This document shows, piece after piece, positions 8,000-13,859 of a stretch of 18,260 nucleotides of DNA. A program made the position numbers and the translations under genes. Where the stretch lies: positions 1 through 18,260 of the forward strand of contig CALBJK010000215.1 of assembly GCA_937892695.1 (NCBI GenBank). The letters are read 5' to 3'. Origin of the DNA: an uncultured Prevotella sp. (GTDB taxonomy: Bacteria; Bacteroidota; Bacteroidia; Bacteroidales; Bacteroidaceae). Numbering within the stretch: position 1 is the first letter of the stretch; each line of letters opens with the position of its first letter. The notes beneath the pieces are model-generated. The model was not told the DNA's origin. It saw only the letters and a list, made by a program, of their open reading frames with translations, and did no database searches.

Positions 8000-8023
8000 C
8001 TGTCTATAAATTTATTTGTGGTG

Positions 8024-8031
8024 CAAATTTA
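8024..8031 (-). promoter_or_regulatory. Candidate -7 box upstream of nupG
   Basis: TAAATTTG on the minus strand matches the Bacteroidetes -7 consensus TAnnTTTG. It lies 24 nt before the nupG ATG, which would give a leader of only about 15-20 nt. No TTTG element sits at the expected 19-21 bp upstream, so the promoter is only half matched. It may serve the entire nine-gene run. Confidence 0.4.
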
Positions 8032-8086
8032 AGTAAAAATATCCACTTTTTCCAGCCGATTGCCTACAAATATGGGGATTTTTACC

Positions 8087-8094
8087 TAAATTTG
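8087..8094 (+). promoter_or_regulatory. Candidate -7 box upstream of the glucosaminidase gene
   Basis: TAAATTTG on the plus strand matches TAnnTTTG. It is placed to start a transcript of the GH73 gene near 8100, giving a leader of about 60-70 nt. The nearest TTG upstream (8060-8062) is 24 bp away, longer than the usual 19-21, so confidence is modest. With the opposite box at 8024-8031 it forms a divergent promoter region. Confidence 0.4.
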
Positions 8095-8170
8095 TAGAAC
8101 GTAACTGTCCGGATCTCATTCTTGAAGATTGTCCGGCTTGTGGAGAAACGATGATTTAATGTTTTTATTG

Positions 8171-9091
8171 ATGAAGAAAACACTGGTGTCGGCAATGTTT
8201 TTCATCATAGCTTTGGGATGCAACGCCCAAGGATTTAAATGGAACTCGGCCTATCAGACATACATTGACCAATATAAGGATTTGGCTATCGAACAGATGA
8301 AACGCTACAAAATCCCGGCTAGCATCACGTTGGCTCAAGGGCTTTTTGAGAGCGGAGCCGGTCGTAGCCGTCTTGCTACCCAAAGCAATAACCATTTCGG
8401 TATAAAATGTCACGGATGGGGAGGACGCAAGGTGTATCACGATGACGATGCCGATAACGAATGTTTCAGAGCCTACGACAATGTATATGACAGCTACGAA
8501 GACCATAGTCGGTTCTTGACAGGCCAGTCACGCTATGCCCGCTTGTTTAGATATGACCCTACCGATTATAAACGGTGGGCAAGAGGATTGAAGGAGTGTG
8601 GCTATGCTACCAATCCGCGCTATGCAGACAAACTCATCGGCATTATCGAACTGTATGGACTTTACAAGTTTGATACGGCGAGCAAGTATGACAAGTTCAT
8701 CGCCAAGCATTCTTCTCAGGACCGTCCAGCTAAGCCGGGCGGCAAGTTACACCTTATTTATATTTACAATGACAATTACTACATTGTCGCGCGTCTCGGC
8801 GACACGTTCAAATCGATAGGTAAGGAGATTGGCATTTCTTACCGCAAAATAGCCAAATATAATGAACGTGACAAGAACGACCCTATCGTGCCCGGCGAGC
8901 GGATATACCTCAAGAAGAAACGTACCAAGGCAGAACGCAAGTATAAGGGCTATCGCCACACCGTCAAACAGAGTGAAAGCATGTACTCTATCGCCCAGAC
9001 CTACGGCATAAGACTGAAGAGCCTGTACAAAAAGAACGACCTCTCGCCCGAATATAACATTCGGGTGGGTGACCGCCTGAGAGTGTATTGA
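8171..9091 (+). CDS. Secreted GH73 N-acetylglucosaminidase with two LysM-like repeats
   Basis: A peptidoglycan hydrolase expected to cut the glycan backbone during growth or daughter-cell separation. From ATG 8171 it is 306 aa: a signal peptide MKKTLVSAMFFIIALGCNAQ, likely cleaved after about residue 20, then a GH73/FlgJ-like domain at about 30-170. The presumed catalytic Glu60 lies in LAQGLFESGAGRS, followed by SNNHFGIKC and CFRAYDNVYDSYEDHSRFL. The C-terminal half has two LysM-like peptidoglycan-binding repeats, about 205-260 (YIVARLGDTFKSIGKEIG) and 260-306 (HTVKQSESMYSIAQTYG ... VGDRLRVY). I prefer 8171 because it gives a canonical charged MKK start; ATG 8159 (four residues longer, with GGAG at 8142-8145) is possible, and the TTG further upstream is unlikely. 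It is the only plus-strand gene in the left half and is divergent from nupG. Confidence 0.92.
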   Translation: MKKTLVSAMFFIIALGCNAQGFKWNSAYQTYIDQYKDLAIEQMKRYKIPASITLAQGLFESGAGRSRLATQSNNHFGIKCHGWGGRKVYHDDDADNECFRAYDNVYDSYEDHSRFLTGQSRYARLFRYDPTDYKRWARGLKECGYATNPRYADKLIGIIELYGLYKFDTASKYDKFIAKHSSQDRPAKPGGKLHLIYIYNDNYYIVARLGDTFKSIGKEIGISYRKIAKYNERDKNDPIVPGERIYLKKKRTKAERKYKGYRHTVKQSESMYSIAQTYGIRLKSLYKKNDLSPEYNIRVGDRLRVY

Positions 9092-9207
9092 CGTTTTCCT
9101 TTTGCATGGAGTGTGCCAGAATTGCTTTTATCTTCAAAATCCAGTTGCCTGACATCTTTATTCACGGAATCGCAAATTCCGACATTTAGAATAATTTTCT
9201 TTTGTAC

Positions 9208-9295
9208 ATTCCAAATGCCCCTTTTCACGTTCTGAAATGCCGCGTTTCATCGTCTAATATGCCGCATATGGCATTCTGAAATGCCGCGTTTCAGA
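9208..9295. repeat. Four-unit tandem array with an exact 22-bp period
   Basis: The core ATGCC recurs at 9215, 9237, 9259 and 9281, each exactly 22 bp from the last. Units 2 and 4 share the identical 20-mer TTCTGAAATGCCGCGTTTCA (9230-9249 and 9274-9293). Unit 1 (CAAATGCCCCTTTTCA) and unit 3 (TAATATGCCGCATATG) are diverged. Units 2-4 are each nearly palindromic around the core (TGAAA-7-TTTCA, or ATATGC-C-GCATAT). No fifth copy is recognisable on either side. The even period, about two helical turns, is what a set of dimer binding sites on one DNA face would show, but it could equally be a slipped-strand duplication or a decayed intergenic repeat. It is not a CRISPR: there are no spacers. Confidence 0.75.
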
Positions 9296-9304
9296 ACGCC
9301 ATAT
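9266..9304 (-). repeat. Hairpin overlapping the last repeat unit
   Basis: Arms of 16 nt (9266-9281 and 9289-9304) around a 7-nt loop are complementary except at one position. Read as minus-strand RNA the odd pair is a G·U wobble, so the stem is unbroken; read as plus-strand RNA it is an A·C mismatch. This asymmetry would favour a structure made in minus-strand transcripts, for example those coming from the small gene or the cyd operon. There is no U-run, so it is not a classical terminator. Confidence 0.6.
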
Positions 9305-9611
9305 CATGCTTTATGCAACTCATTGACTGTCAGACAAATAAAAAACTGTACCAAAAATTCCGTACAAAAAGTCCTTGCTCGCAAAAAGAACAATTTTATC
9401 GTCCGTCTTGTCGACTTTACCAGTTGATGGCACTGAATATGCATCCTCGTGTATCCAACAGTAGGCACCCGGTACATATCCCAAAGGGTTATCGCCAGAC
9501 TCACGGCCAATAATAAATCATAATGGCATTCTGTTAGGGAGACGCGCTGAAGTCTCTACAAATGTTGCATTCTGATTGATATTGGAAGAATGCGGACATT
9601 CACTTATTAAT

Positions 9612-9651
9612 ATAATTGCCGCAACAGAAAGAGTCCTGATGCGGCAATTAT
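9612..9651 (-). terminator. Inverted repeat, probable terminator of the small gene
   Basis: A perfect 12-bp stem (ATAATTGCCGCA and its complement) closes a 16-nt loop. It begins 18 nt after the stop codon of the 59-aa gene on the minus strand and is flanked by A/T-rich sequence on both sides, so it may terminate in either direction. The U-tract is poor (mixed A/T), which lowers confidence. Alternative: a processing or stability hairpin. Confidence 0.6.
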
Positions 9652-9669
9652 TATTTGATAATCTGAAAA

Positions 9670-9849
9670 TCATTCATTCCACGTGTTCCATGGGTCATAC
9701 GACGGCGAACGGGCAGCTCCGGGCGAACCTGTTTCACCATTATCTACAGGACCATTATCAACATCAATATTGCCTTGCATATTACTTCCTGCCAACAAAA
9801 CAGTCTCCATTCTTATTACAGTAATGGACGGTGTTACATATTTCTTCAT
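9670..9849 (-). CDS. Small 59-aa protein, MKKY...LLAGS type
   Basis: Not recognised as a named family. The frame opens with MKKYVTPSITVIRMET, continues with VLLAGSNMQG, then an Asp/Asn/Gly/Pro-rich linker (NIDVDNGPVDNGETGSPG), and ends with SPSYDPWNTWNE and a TGA. There is no signal peptide, membrane helix or cysteine. From memory, small Bacteroidales proteins that start MKK-Y-xP, followed by a beta-like hydrophobic stretch and an (L/M)(L/I)A-x-S element before a variable acidic or aromatic tail, are common in Prevotella and Bacteroides but uncharacterised. Reasons to believe it is real: a complete Bacteroidetes promoter lies at 9917-9947 and a strong inverted repeat follows the stop. It is downstream of the cyclophilin gene on the same strand, separated by 127 nt. 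What it does is unknown; a precursor, signalling or stress peptide is only speculation. Confidence 0.68.
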   Translation of the reverse strand: MKKYVTPSITVIRMETVLLAGSNMQGNIDVDNGPVDNGETGSPGAARSPSYDPWNTWNE

Positions 9850-9916
9850 ATTATTCTAATTGTTTTATAATCGAATACTTTCGCATGTCTAATAATAAGG
9901 AATAGCTTTTCGACCT

Positions 9917-9947
9917 CAAATTTACGAATAAAATTTGACAATGCAAA
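9917..9947 (-). promoter_or_regulatory. Bacteroidetes-type promoter for the 59-aa gene
   Basis: On the minus strand TTTG (9947-9944) is followed by exactly 19 bp and then TAAATTTG (9924-9917), matching the -33 TTTG / -7 TAnnTTTG arrangement of primary-sigma promoters in this phylum. Transcription would start near 9910, giving a leader of about 60 nt before the ATG at 9849. This is the best promoter match in the window. Confidence 0.75.
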
Positions 9948-9976
9948 ATAAACATCACTCTTAAATCGGAGAATAT

Positions 9977-10657
9977 TCATTTTATGACTGTCGCCTTTAT
10001 AATCCGTACATCCTTGAGCGGACGATTGTTTGAGTCAGTTTCAGAATTTTGAATTGTTTGCACAACGTCTATGCCTCTCAACACTTCACCGAATACGGTG
10101 TATTGTCCGTCAAGCGAAGGTGCACCACCTTTAATCTTATATACATCCCGTATTTCAGGAGTAAATTTAACCTTTCCACCAGTGCTTTTATTAAGCATAA
10201 TCTGCACTTTGTCGAGTGAAGTGTCACTGTAACGCTGCCCATAGACTATATAGAACTGACTCATAGATGAAGCCCTTTGTGGATTGGAGGAATCTCCTTC
10301 ACGAGCAGCTGCTACAGCCCCACACTTATGAAAGAACTGCGGATAGCGTATCTCTGCAGGAATGGTGTAGGTTTCAGCCGAAACTCCAAGTGTCTGACCT
10401 GGCTTTGCATGACGGCTGGCCGAATCGCCAGTCTGTATCATAAAGCCCTTGATAGCTCTGTGGAAAAGTTGACCGTCGTACCAACCTGACTTCACCAGCT
10501 TGAGGAAGTTGTCACGGTGGTGAGGTGTCTCGTTGTACAAAGATATGACAATGTCGCCCTCGCTAGTCTGCAACAGAACCTCATGCCTTACAGTGTCTAT
10601 GCAAAAAGACACTGTAGTGACAAAGGCCAAAAGAAGGAAAAGACAAAAATGTTTCAT
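9977..10657 (-). CDS. Exported cyclophilin-type peptidyl-prolyl isomerase
   Basis: Speeds cis-trans isomerisation of Xaa-Pro bonds, probably in the periplasm. The 226-aa protein has a signal peptide (hydrophobic residues 4-18; a cysteine at 19 is not in a good lipobox) and a cyclophilin domain from about residue 25. Key motifs are LFHRAIKGFMIQTGD (64-78, with the catalytic Arg67 and Gln75), the SQFYIV strand (133-138) and LDGQYTVFGEV (182-192). Compared with human CypA WLDGKHVVFG, the Trp is Ser181 and the His is Tyr187, as in many bacterial cyclophilins that are weakly sensitive to cyclosporin. An insertion of about 35-40 residues (141-180) between those strands is long for the fold but common in Bacteroidetes homologues. 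Its ATG overlaps the cydB stop (TGATG), placing it last in the cyd operon. Confidence 0.94.
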   Translation of the reverse strand: MKHFCLFLLLAFVTTVSFCIDTVRHEVLLQTSEGDIVISLYNETPHHRDNFLKLVKSGWYDGQLFHRAIKGFMIQTGDSASRHAKPGQTLGVSAETYTIPAEIRYPQFFHKCGAVAAAREGDSSNPQRASSMSQFYIVYGQRYSDTSLDKVQIMLNKSTGGKVKFTPEIRDVYKIKGGAPSLDGQYTVFGEVLRGIDVVQTIQNSETDSNNRPLKDVRIIKATVIK

Positions 10658-11799
10658 CAGTAAGCCTCTCCTGAATTTACTTCGTCTTTATCTATTTTCT
10701 TACGGTCCATTAGATGCCATACGTAAGCTATGTAGGCAAAGACGAAAGGTACAAGAACAGAAACGGCAACCATGGTAGAAAGCGTGAATTGGCTGCTGCA
10801 GCTATTGGCGATGGTGAGCGAACTCTGCAAATCGACAGACGACGGATAATAAGCCGTATTGTTCCATCCTGCGCAAAGAAGCAGTGACAATACTGTCAGA
10901 ACAGTACCGATTCCGCCAAACCAGATACCCTTTGTAAAGTTTTTCTTCATAAGCGTTAGAATGATCGAACTAAGCACAAGCACCACTCCTCCTACAAACA
11001 TGACAGCCACATACCACATAGCAGAAAGGTTATGCAGATACTTCATCGGTTCTACAACAATAAATCCGGTAATCGGATTCGAAGCATAACCGTCTTTCAA
11101 AAGAAGATGAACCAAGAAAGCGACAAACAGCAGAAGAAACGGGAAAGCATTAATCATGAGCTGATGTCGGGCAAGTAAGCAAATGTTTTCATCGTCTACG
11201 TTATTTATTATGTATAAGGCACCGAGCACTCTGGCAAGAAAGAACACAGCAAATCCGAGCACTATATTCCAAGGATTGAGCAAGGCATCTAATCCGTGAC
11301 TGGCGTTTGCCCAGTGGCTTATTACAGGTTGCACACTGTTGGCAATGTTCATCTTTTCTACAAAGAAGTTTGATCCATTAAAGAATGTGGCTACTGCAAC
11401 ACCCAAAAGCAGGGGGCCGACGATACCGTTAATGACCAAAAACCACTGGAATGTACGTGTACCGAGAATATTGCCGAGTTTGTTCTGAAATTCATAACTC
11501 ACAGCCTGTAGAACGAAAGAAAAGAGAATTGTCATCCACAACCAGTAAGCTCCGCCGAAACTGGTGCTATAAAACAAAGGAAAGGCCGCAAAAAAAGCTC
11601 CGCCGAAAGTAACGAGCGTAGTGAACGTAATTTCCCATTTACGTCCGGTGCTATTTATTACAACGCGTCTTTCTTCTGGTGTTCTGCCCAAACTGAATAT
11701 CAAAGAGTTTGCGCCCTGAACAAACATCAGGAACACCAATAGTGCTCCTAACAACGATACAACGAGCCACCAATAATATTGCAAAAATTCGTAAGTCAT
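10657..11799 (-). CDS. cydB: Cytochrome bd ubiquinol/menaquinol oxidase subunit II CydB
   Basis: The membrane partner of CydA in the cytochrome bd oxidase, which reduces O2 to water with electrons from quinol at very low oxygen tension. Its 380-aa length matches E. coli CydB (379). It has about eight or nine membrane helices, beginning with the conserved FLQYYWWLVVSLLGALLVFLMF segment, and later the family's KWEITFTTLVTFGGAFFAAFPLFY and SYEFQNK regions. CydB carries no heme itself but is needed for assembly of the hemes in CydA. It follows cydA by 50 nt and its stop overlaps the start of the cyclophilin gene. In anaerobic Bacteroidales this oxidase is used for oxygen scavenging and nanaerobic respiration, which is known biology for the group rather than something seen here. 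Confidence 0.95.
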   Translation of the reverse strand: MTYEFLQYYWWLVVSLLGALLVFLMFVQGANSLIFSLGRTPEERRVVINSTGRKWEITFTTLVTFGGAFFAAFPLFYSTSFGGAYWLWMTILFSFVLQAVSYEFQNKLGNILGTRTFQWFLVINGIVGPLLLGVAVATFFNGSNFFVEKMNIANSVQPVISHWANASHGLDALLNPWNIVLGFAVFFLARVLGALYIINNVDDENICLLARHQLMINAFPFLLLFVAFLVHLLLKDGYASNPITGFIVVEPMKYLHNLSAMWYVAVMFVGGVVLVLSSIILTLMKKNFTKGIWFGGIGTVLTVLSLLLCAGWNNTAYYPSSVDLQSSLTIANSCSSQFTLSTMVAVSVLVPFVFAYIAYVWHLMDRKKIDKDEVNSGEAY

Positions 11800-11849
11800 A
11801 TTTTAAATGTATTCGTTTTATACTTTATTCCGACAATACAACAAATTGG

Positions 11850-13412
11850 TCATTCGCTATATTCCGGACCACGTTTAATCTGCTTGCACAATATATTGAT
11901 TTCAACACAAAGCAAAACAGTAAAAAGAATAAGGAAAATGAAGAATGTCGTAGCGATAGCACCCGAGCTTATGTCTGAAACGGCAACCCCAGATGGCATT
12001 AAATCTTGTATAACCCAAGGCTGACGACCAAATTCTGCGACAATCCATCCGGCTTCAGAAGCGATATAAGCCAGCGGAAGCATTGCCAACCCTGACATAT
12101 GAAGCCATCGATGTGACAAAATGTCTCTACGATAGACGAAGAACAAGACAACTATAAAGAACAGGACTAACAAAGTTCCGATACCTACCATTGCGCGAAA
12201 AGCATAGAAACAAACCGGAATGAAAGGTACTAGTTCGGATTTGTCTTTTATATAGCCATAGCCCATATATTGCATGTCAGCTTTGATATTCTTGTCAAGT
12301 TGTAACAATGTCGGATCCTTAGGATTTTTCTTTTTTAACTCCTTATATTTAGAAAGCATGGCGATGACTGCCTTACCCTTTTCCATTTTCTCTTTTGCAG
12401 AAAGAACCTTAGTACCGTCAGGTTTGATATAGCCATTGAGAATATCGTTAATGCCAGGCACATAACCATTGAAATCATGGGTCGCAAGAATGGACAATCC
12501 TCCGGGAATGCCAATGCGAAGAGGTGCTTCAACACCTTTTGCATAGTCGGGCTGCTCAAACGGGTTAACTGCGGCAATTGCTGTCAGACTGACATTATTA
12601 CCTCCGTCGTACAATGCTTCCATTGCAGCCAGCTTCATGGGTTGGACTTCAGCAACTTTCACGGCTGAAGAGTCGCCTGTAGCCATTGTCAGAACCGAAG
12701 ATACAAGTCCTACAATTGAAGCGATTTTCATACTGGCTACGGCAAGTTTCTGGTCGCGCCTTTTCTGCAGATACCAACAACTGACAGCCAGAACAAACAT
12801 GGCTCCCACGATCCATGAAGATATTACGGTGTGACAGAACTTGTCTATCGCAAACGGAGAAAATGCAACTGCCGCAAAGTCGGTCATCTCATTACGTACA
12901 GTATCTGGATTGAACGTACAACCCACTGGATACTGCATCCATGAATTGGCAACAAGTATCCACCAAGCCGACAATGTGGCACCTGTTCCCGTGAGCCATG
13001 TAGAAGCGAGGTGAAAACCTCCCGAAACTTTTTCCCATCCGAAAAACATTACTGCAACGAAAGTGCTTTCGAGGAAAAAGGCCAGAATACCTTCTATCGC
13101 CAAAGGTGCTCCGAATATGTCACCGACAAACCACGAATAATTGCTCCAGTTGGTTCCGAATTCGAATTCAAGAATAAGGCCAGTAGCCACCCCCATGGCA
13201 AAGTTGATTCCGAAAAGACGCTGCCAGAACATTGCGACATCCTTCCAGAACAAATTTTTTGTACGATAATAACAAGTCTCCATTATGCCCATTATAAGGG
13301 CGAGACCAAGGGTCAAAGGGACGAATAGCCAATGATAAATGGCTGTAAGAGCAAACTGGGCTCTCGACCAGTCGACGGTTGACGCGTCAATAGATAATAA
13401 TAAACTGTACAT
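11850..13412 (-). CDS. cydA: Cytochrome bd oxidase subunit I CydA
   Basis: The catalytic subunit carrying hemes b558, b595 and d. The 520-aa protein has the ligands and functional residues of E. coli CydA, displaced by +8 at the N-terminal ones: His27 (E. coli His19) in AIYHWLF, Glu107 and Glu115 (Glu99, Glu107) in the proton path, His194 (His186) in FCHTV, Lys260 and Glu265 (Lys252, Glu257) in the quinol-binding loop VQPMKLAAMEA, and Met408 in FRAMVG (Met393). The GRQPW motif near residues 462-466 is intact. The Q-loop is of moderate length with a Lys-rich insert (about 336-380). The gene begins 22 nt after the DUF4492 gene and is followed by cydB. Complete and apparently functional. Confidence 0.97.
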   Translation of the reverse strand: MYSLLLSIDASTVDWSRAQFALTAIYHWLFVPLTLGLALIMGIMETCYYRTKNLFWKDVAMFWQRLFGINFAMGVATGLILEFEFGTNWSNYSWFVGDIFGAPLAIEGILAFFLESTFVAVMFFGWEKVSGGFHLASTWLTGTGATLSAWWILVANSWMQYPVGCTFNPDTVRNEMTDFAAVAFSPFAIDKFCHTVISSWIVGAMFVLAVSCWYLQKRRDQKLAVASMKIASIVGLVSSVLTMATGDSSAVKVAEVQPMKLAAMEALYDGGNNVSLTAIAAVNPFEQPDYAKGVEAPLRIGIPGGLSILATHDFNGYVPGINDILNGYIKPDGTKVLSAKEKMEKGKAVIAMLSKYKELKKKNPKDPTLLQLDKNIKADMQYMGYGYIKDKSELVPFIPVCFYAFRAMVGIGTLLVLFFIVVLFFVYRRDILSHRWLHMSGLAMLPLAYIASEAGWIVAEFGRQPWVIQDLMPSGVAVSDISSGAIATTFFIFLILFTVLLCVEINILCKQIKRGPEYSE

Positions 13413-13434
13413 AGTTTTATTTTTGTAATTTCAA

Positions 13435-13662
13435 TTATGGTAAAGTTTGTCCTCCCCTCTCTATAAGCTCGTTTGAGACATAATCAGCCTTGCCACCGTC
13501 TGGAGCTTTCTTGTCTAAGAAATCGGGGAAAAAGAACAATTTCAATACAGCAAACATTATAAACAGCTTGACAAGTATGACAGTCCACAACGTCTTACCG
13601 AGCTTCATTTGGGTAAATCCGTCATAATAAAGGTCGAATATTCGACAGAAAAGTCTTTTCAT
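13435..13662 (-). CDS. DUF4492 small membrane protein, cyd-operon associated
   Basis: A 75-aa protein with one membrane segment at about residues 25-46 in the motif YYDGFTQMKLGKTLW ... VKLFIMFAVLKLFFFPDFL, the conserved DUF4492 signature. The N-terminus is basic and the C-terminal 25 residues are hydrophilic. DUF4492 genes are typically found directly upstream of cydA in Bacteroidetes and some Epsilonproteobacteria, from memory. The obvious hypothesis is an accessory or assembly subunit comparable to CydX/CydH in other bd oxidases, but no experiment is known to me. The gene is 22 nt upstream of cydA, on the same strand, and probably the first gene of the operon. Confidence 0.85.
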   Translation of the reverse strand: MKRLFCRIFDLYYDGFTQMKLGKTLWTVILVKLFIMFAVLKLFFFPDFLDKKAPDGGKADYVSNELIERGGQTLP

Positions 13663-13699
13663 TCTTTAAATAAGATATTTCTGTTTTTCTTTGAATATG

Positions 13700-13707
13700 C
13701 AAATATA
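13700..13707 (-). promoter_or_regulatory. Candidate -7 box of the cyd operon
   Basis: TATATTTG on the minus strand fits TAnnTTTG, about 38 nt upstream of the DUF4492 start at 13662. No clear TTTG lies 19-21 bp upstream; the nearest resemblance, TGG at 13732-13730, is 22 bp away. The surrounding 13663-13760 is very AT-rich. No FNR-like palindrome was recognised. Confidence 0.4.
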
Positions 13708-13788
13708 GAAAATTAATTTTAATATTGTTCCATTTCTCCATAAAAATGCTAAAATTTAAGGCTTTAAAGAGTTGTTTGCGGAATTTAA

Positions 13789-13819
13789 TTGCTCAATTAA
13801 GATAAAAGGCATAAATTTG
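13789..13819 (+). promoter_or_regulatory. Promoter for the coiled-coil / export operon
   Basis: TTG at 13789-13791, a 20-bp spacer, and TAAATTTG at 13812-13819 match the Bacteroidetes -33/-7 arrangement with normal spacing. Transcription would start near 13826, giving a leader of about 34 nt before the ATG at 13860. This promoter is divergent from the cyd promoter in the same 197-bp intergenic region. Confidence 0.6.
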
Positions 13820-13859
13820 CATTGATATTAATAAGAATTAAAAAGACGAAGTATAATAT

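Larger units (their letters stand above)
9092..9669. other. Gene-free stretch with repeats and hairpins
   Basis: No convincing gene is seen in these 578 bases, which separate the end of the plus-strand glucosaminidase from the end of a minus-strand small gene. From left to right they hold a short imperfect stem at 9166-9180 (GGAAT-5-ATTCC) followed by T-rich sequence, a four-unit 22-bp array at 9208-9295, a 16-bp stem hairpin at 9266-9304, a short palindromic TGTAC...GTACA at 9347-9366, three copies of GCATTCTG (9271, 9526 and 9567), a small stem with GAGAC/GTCTC arms near 9539-9556, and a strong inverted repeat at 9612-9651. Short open frames here lack starts, family resemblance or coding-like composition. 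Confidence 0.7.

Noticed and set aside
8129..8170. TTG start 42 nt upstream of the glucosaminidase ATG 8171
   Set aside because: TTG with no ribosome-binding signal would put a non-signal-peptide extension before a perfect MKK signal sequence.
9001..9228. 75-codon minus-strand frame over the glucosaminidase 3' end and the start of the repeat array
   Set aside because: Overlaps the glucosaminidase coding end by about 90 nt, has no recognisable family, and its start lies in the array. Coding is unlikely.
9208..9295. CRISPR array
   Set aside because: The repeat has a 22-bp period with no unique spacers and no cas genes nearby.
9313..9513. Plus-strand 66-codon frame in the gene-free stretch
   Set aside because: No family, promoter or homologous pattern; probably chance.
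9320..9517. 65-codon minus-strand open frame containing GDNPLGYVPGAYCW
   Set aside because: It has a natural-looking amino-acid composition and could be a decayed gene end, but there is no ATG, GTG or TTG start near its upstream stop and I recognise no family. Left as a note only.
9576..9824. Plus-strand 82-codon frame across the inverted repeat
   Set aside because: It runs antisense to the better-supported 59-aa gene and through its hairpin, with no similarity to known proteins.
13663..13859. Possible FNR/CRP-like operator between the cyd operon and the coiled-coil gene
   Set aside because: No TTGAT-N4-ATCAA or TGTGA-N6-TCACA palindrome is recognised; the region is simply AT-rich around the two promoter boxes.
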